A stretch of 64,000 nucleotides of DNA from assembly GCF_001952855.1 (NCBI RefSeq), contig NZ_LPNO01000007.1:62001-126000 (forward strand). The letters run 5' to 3'. The DNA comes from Pseudomonas sp. ATCC PTA-122608. GTDB taxonomy: Bacteria > Pseudomonadota > Gammaproteobacteria > Pseudomonadales > Pseudomonadaceae. Each line of letters starts with the position of its first letter. Position 1 is the stretch's first letter. The translations under genes were made by a program, and so were the position numbers. This document shows, piece by piece, positions 61,107 through 64,000 of this stretch. Under the pieces are notes generated by a model. That model ran no database searches and was not told the DNA's origin. It worked only from the letters and a program-made list of their open reading frames with translations.

Positions 61107-62453
61107 TTAGCTGCCGGCGACGGTCATCTTCTCGATCAACACCGAGCCGGTGCGGATGTTGCTACGCAGTTCCAGGTCATTACCCACTGCGACAATCTGC
61201 TTGAACATGTCGCGCATATTGCCGGCGATGGTCACTTCCTGCACGGCGAACTGAATCTCGCCGTTTTCTACCCAGAAACCCGCCGCGCCACGAGAGTAGT
61301 CGCCCGTAACCATGTTCAAGCCATGGCCCATCAACTCGGTGACCAGCAAGCCACGCCCCATGCGCCGCAGCAGCGCCGCCTGGTCTTCATCGCCATGGGT
61401 GATGAACAGGTTGTGCACGCCGCCGGAGTTGGCGGTGCTTGGCAGGCCGAGCTTGCGACCGGCGTAAGTACCCAGCACGTAGGACACCAACTCACCGTTC
61501 TCGACGAACGGCTTGGCATAGGTCGCCAGGCCATCACCGTCAAACGACGAGCTGCCCATGGCGCGCATCAGGTGCGGGCGCTCATCGATGGTCAGCCATT
61601 CCGGGAACAGCTTCTGGCCAATCGCACCCTCGAGGAACGACGACTTGCGGTACAGGTTGCCGCCGGAAATCGCCCCCAGGAAACTGCCGAACAAACCGCC
61701 GGCCAGTTCCGCCGAGAACAACACCGGCACTTCACAGGTCGGTACCGGGCGTGCGCCGAGGCGGCTGGCAGCACGTTGCGCGGCACGCTGGCCGATACTC
61801 ACCGGGTCCGCCAGCAAATCGCCCTGGCGGTTCACGTCGTACCAGTAATCACGCTGCATCTGGCCATTGGCTTCGGCAATCATCACGCAGCTCAGGCTGT
61901 GACGCGTCGAGGCATAACCGCCGATGAAGCCGTGGCTGTTGCCATACACGCGGCAACCCTGATGGGTGCTCAAGGTGGTGCCATCGGCATTTTTGATCCG
62001 GCTGTCGGCATCAAATGCCGCCGCTTCACAGGTCAGTGCCTGCTCAATCGCCTGCTCCGGGGTGATGTCCCAGGCATGAAACAGGTCAAAATCCTTCAAG
62101 TCCCGAGCCATCAGCGCTGCATCTGCCAGGCCCGAGCTTTCATCTTCAGACGTGTGCTTGGCAATCGCCAGTGCTGCAGCGACGGTTTCGCGAATCGCTT
62201 CCGGGCCACTGGCGGAGGTGCTGGCCGAGCCTTTGCGCTGGCCCACGTACAAGGTGATGCCAAACCCCTGGTCGCGGTTGAACTCAACAGTTTCCACTTC
62301 CCGCTGGCGTACCGATGTCGACAACCCCTGCTCCAGGGACACCGCCACTTCACAGGCACTGGCCCCCTGGCGCTTGGCCTCGGCAATGATCTGCTCGACT
62401 TGTTCCTGCAGTGCCGGTAACGCTTGCGGACCGACGCTTTGGGTTGCACTCAT
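61107..62453 (-). CDS. pmbA: PmbA (TldE), metalloprotease subunit
   Basis: PmbA/TldE pairs with TldD to form a heterodimeric protease that trims peptides such as microcin B17 precursor and degrades CcdA. The 448 residues fit the family: VSLEQGLSTSVRQREVETVEF near residue 45 and the C-terminal GHGLNMVTGDYSRGAAGFWVENG. TldE lacks the zinc motif, which is in TldD, encoded about 650 bp away on the same strand beyond divergent darP. GGAG precedes ATG 62453. Confidence 0.95.
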   Translation of the reverse strand: MSATQSVGPQALPALQEQVEQIIAEAKRQGASACEVAVSLEQGLSTSVRQREVETVEFNRDQGFGITLYVGQRKGSASTSASGPEAIRETVAAALAIAKHTSEDESSGLADAALMARDLKDFDLFHAWDITPEQAIEQALTCEAAAFDADSRIKNADGTTLSTHQGCRVYGNSHGFIGGYASTRHSLSCVMIAEANGQMQRDYWYDVNRQGDLLADPVSIGQRAAQRAASRLGARPVPTCEVPVLFSAELAGGLFGSFLGAISGGNLYRKSSFLEGAIGQKLFPEWLTIDERPHLMRAMGSSSFDGDGLATYAKPFVENGELVSYVLGTYAGRKLGLPSTANSGGVHNLFITHGDEDQAALLRRMGRGLLVTELMGHGLNMVTGDYSRGAAGFWVENGEIQFAVQEVTIAGNMRDMFKQIVAVGNDLELRSNIRTGSVLIEKMTVAGS

Positions 62454-62561
62454 GGTTTTCTCCACTCAAATTCTGCTTTCGGTTAAGGCCTTCTAGCGAC
62501 CGGGCCGGACAAGCGGCCCCCGACTGGTTATCATGGCGGCGTTTCTTTGCGGACTGCCACC

Positions 62562-63083
62562 ATGGTTGATTCTTACGACGACTCCCTCGATGGGGAGAAA
62601 AGCAAATCTCAGGTCAAACGCGAGCTGCATGCTCTGGTTGACCTTGGCGAGCGCCTTACAACACTCAAGCCTGACTTGTGTGCAAAACTGCCATTGACCG
62701 ACGCCCTGCGCCGGGCTCTGAACGATGCGCCCAAGCACACCGCGAATATCGCGCGTAAACGGCACCTCATGTTTATCGGCAAACTGATGCGCGACCAGGA
62801 CACTGACGCCATTCTGACTTTGCTCGATCAACTCGATGCCTCCACTCGCCAGTACAACGAGCGTTTCCATAACCTGGAACGCTGGCGTGATCGCTTAATC
62901 GCCGGCGATGACGCGGTACTGGAGAAGTTCGTCATCGAGTACCCGGATGCCGATCGCCAACAATTGCGCTCCCTGATCCGTCAGGCCCAGCACGAACTGG
63001 CGCAAAGCAAGCCACCGGCCTCCAGCCGAAAAATCTTCAAATACATCCGTGAGCTGGACGATAGTCAACGCGGCCTGCGCTGA
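62562..63083 (+). CDS. darP: DarP (YjgA), ribosome biogenesis factor
   Basis: DarP is a helical protein that binds late 50S assembly intermediates in E. coli. The 173 residues match UPF0307/Yjg[20 protein letters not shown] (about 15-33), [14 protein letters not shown], and [12 protein letters not shown] at the end. I chose ATG 62562 (MVDSYDD); a start 15 nt upstream is possible. It lies between pmbA and tldD on the other strand, as in other Pseudomonas. Confidence 0.92.
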   Translation: MVDSYDDSLDGEKSKSQVKRELHALVDLGERLTTLKPDLCAKLPLTDALRRALNDAPKHTANIARKRHLMFIGKLMRDQDTDAILTLLDQLDASTRQYNERFHNLERWRDRLIAGDDAVLEKFVIEYPDADRQQLRSLIRQAQHELAQSKPPASSRKIFKYIRELDDSQRGLR

Positions 63084-63128
63084 CCCTCTTCCCCGGGTGG
63101 CGACCTTCGCCACCCGAAGCTCCCGTTC

Positions 63129-64000
63129 TTACGACCCCGTGCCACCCACGGTGATCGCATCAATTTTCAAGGTTGGCTGGCCGACACCCACCGGCACCGA
63201 CTGGCCATCTTTCCCGCACGTCCCCACACCGCTGTCCAGCGACAGGTCGTTACCGACCATCGACACCTTGCTCATGGCTTCAGGGCCGTTGCCAATCAAC
63301 GTTGCCCCTTTGACCGGCGCAGTAATCTTGCCGTCTTCGATCAAGTACGCCTCGCTGGTGGAAAACACGAACTTGCCGCTGGTGATGTCCACCTGCCCAC
63401 CACCGAGGTTGGCGCAGTAGATACCGCGTTTCACCGAGGCGATGATTTCGGCCGGGTCGCTTTCGCCACCGAGCATGTACGTATTGGTCATGCGCGGCAT
63501 CGGCAAGTGCGCGTAGGACTCGCGACGACCGTTACCGGTGCGGGCCACGCCCATCAGGCGGGCGTTGAGCTTGTCTTGCATGTAGCCCTTGAGCACACCG
63601 TTTTCGATCAGTGTGGTGCACTCGGTCGGGGTGCCTTCGTCATCGACGCTCAGCGAACCACGACGCCCGGCCAGGGTGCCGTCATCGACGATGGTGCAGA
63701 GCTTGGACGCAACCATCTCGCCCATGCGCCCGCTGTAGGCGGAACTGCCCTTGCGGTTGAAGTCACCTTCCAGGCCGTGGCCCACGGCTTCATGCAGCAG
63801 CACGCCGGACCAGCCGGACCCCAGCACCACCGGCAACGTACCGGCCGGCGCGGGGATCGCTTCCAGGTTAACCAGCGCCTGGCGCAGCGCTTCACGGGCA
63901 TAACCTATGGCGCGGTCTTCGGTGAGGAAATAACGGTAGTCGGTACGCCCGCCGCCGCCATGGCCACCGCGCTCGCGGCGGCCGTTCTGTTCAACGATCA
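63129..64000 (-). CDS. tldD: TldD, zinc metalloprotease subunit (partial, C-terminal part)
   Basis: TldD is the catalytic zinc-binding partner of PmbA/TldE. The visible 290 codons remain open to the right edge of the window and contain the zinc motif [11 protein letters not shown] and the later [29 protein letters not shown] block with the conserved C-terminal region. The frame continues upstream of the first Met seen (through [14 protein letters not shown]), so the gene starts beyond base 64000. A full gene would have about 480 residues. Confidence 0.95.
   Translation of the reverse strand, partial: IVEQNGRRERGGHGGGGRTDYRYFLTEDRAIGYAREALRQALVNLEAIPAPAGTLPVVLGSGWSGVLLHEAVGHGLEGDFNRKGSSAYSGRMGEMVASKLCTIVDDGTLAGRRGSLSVDDEGTPTECTTLIENGVLKGYMQDKLNARLMGVARTGNGRRESYAHLPMPRMTNTYMLGGESDPAEIIASVKRGIYCANLGGGQVDITSGKFVFSTSEAYLIEDGKITAPVKGATLIGNGPEAMSKVSMVGNDLSLDSGVGTCGKDGQSVPVGVGQPTLKIDAITVGGTGS

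Overview
The window looks like the chromosome of a fluorescent Pseudomonas, most likely of the P. fluorescens group. The evidence is its GC-rich coding, near gene-for-gene agreement with the known Pseudomonas order (mraZ-mraY; rnpB-rsmI-lpoA-yraN-gmhA-dolP; mqo-hpt-upp-uraA; hisC-hisD-hisG-murA-ibaG-mlaBCDEF; kdsD-kdsC-lptCAB-rpoN-hpf-ptsN-rapZ-ptsO; fagA-fumC-sodA; pmbA-darP-tldD), and six REPIN-type inverted repeats of the kind common in that group. No phage, integrase, insertion sequence, CRISPR array, tRNA or rRNA was seen. This is mostly core genome with short accessory-like segments.

Layout. 1-6.9 kb (minus): division and cell wall operon mraZ-rsmH-ftsL-ftsI-murE-murF-mraY, the last cut by the window edge, with a sigma-70 promoter and MraZ-type repeats. 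7.1-12.1 kb: RNase P RNA and rsmI (minus), then lpoA-yraN-gmhA-dolP (plus). 12.2-17.8 kb: an OmpA-family lipoprotein, a metallo-beta-lactamase-fold hydrolase and a pqi operon (two single-unit pqiA genes, pqiB, pqiC, plus a small membrane protein). 17.8-26.1 kb (minus): acyl-CoA ligase, DUF1302 barrel, DUF1329 protein and a MalT-like LuxR regulator. 26.3-35.1 kb: LysE exporter, 2-hydroxyacid dehydrogenase, rsmC, a Mn riboswitch with its GDT1-type exporter, an M48 lipoprotein protease, a variant SRAP protein, an acyltransferase and small conserved genes. 35.1-41.7 kb: mqo with a long upstream region, a small-gene/hpt group, upp and uraA. 41.7-49.8 kb (minus): hisC, hisD, hisG, murA, ibaG, mlaB-mlaF. 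50-57.1 kb (plus): Kdo synthesis, Lpt export, rpoN, hpf and nitrogen-PTS genes. 57.2-61 kb (minus): Fur-box operon fagA-fumC-orfX-sodA-ZIP. 61.1-64 kb: pmbA, darP and partial tldD.

How it fits together. Much of the window builds and maintains the envelope: peptidoglycan precursors (murA, murE, murF, mraY), septal synthesis (ftsL, ftsI, lpoA), LPS core sugars and transport (gmhA, kdsD, kdsC, lptCAB) and two MCE lipid-transfer systems (mla, pqi). A second theme is metals: a manganese riboswitch controls a predicted Mn exporter, while an iron-starvation operon supplies iron-free enzymes (FumC, Mn-SOD) together with a ZIP metal transporter.

The points most worth a second look are a REPIN that supplies the C-terminus of Mqo, an SRAP protein lacking two expected active-site residues, the competing pairings in the Mn riboswitch, the split PqiA, a perfect inverted repeat around the kdsD promoter, and the acyl-CoA ligase/DUF1302/DUF1329/LuxR group. 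I did not find a clearly unprecedented system.
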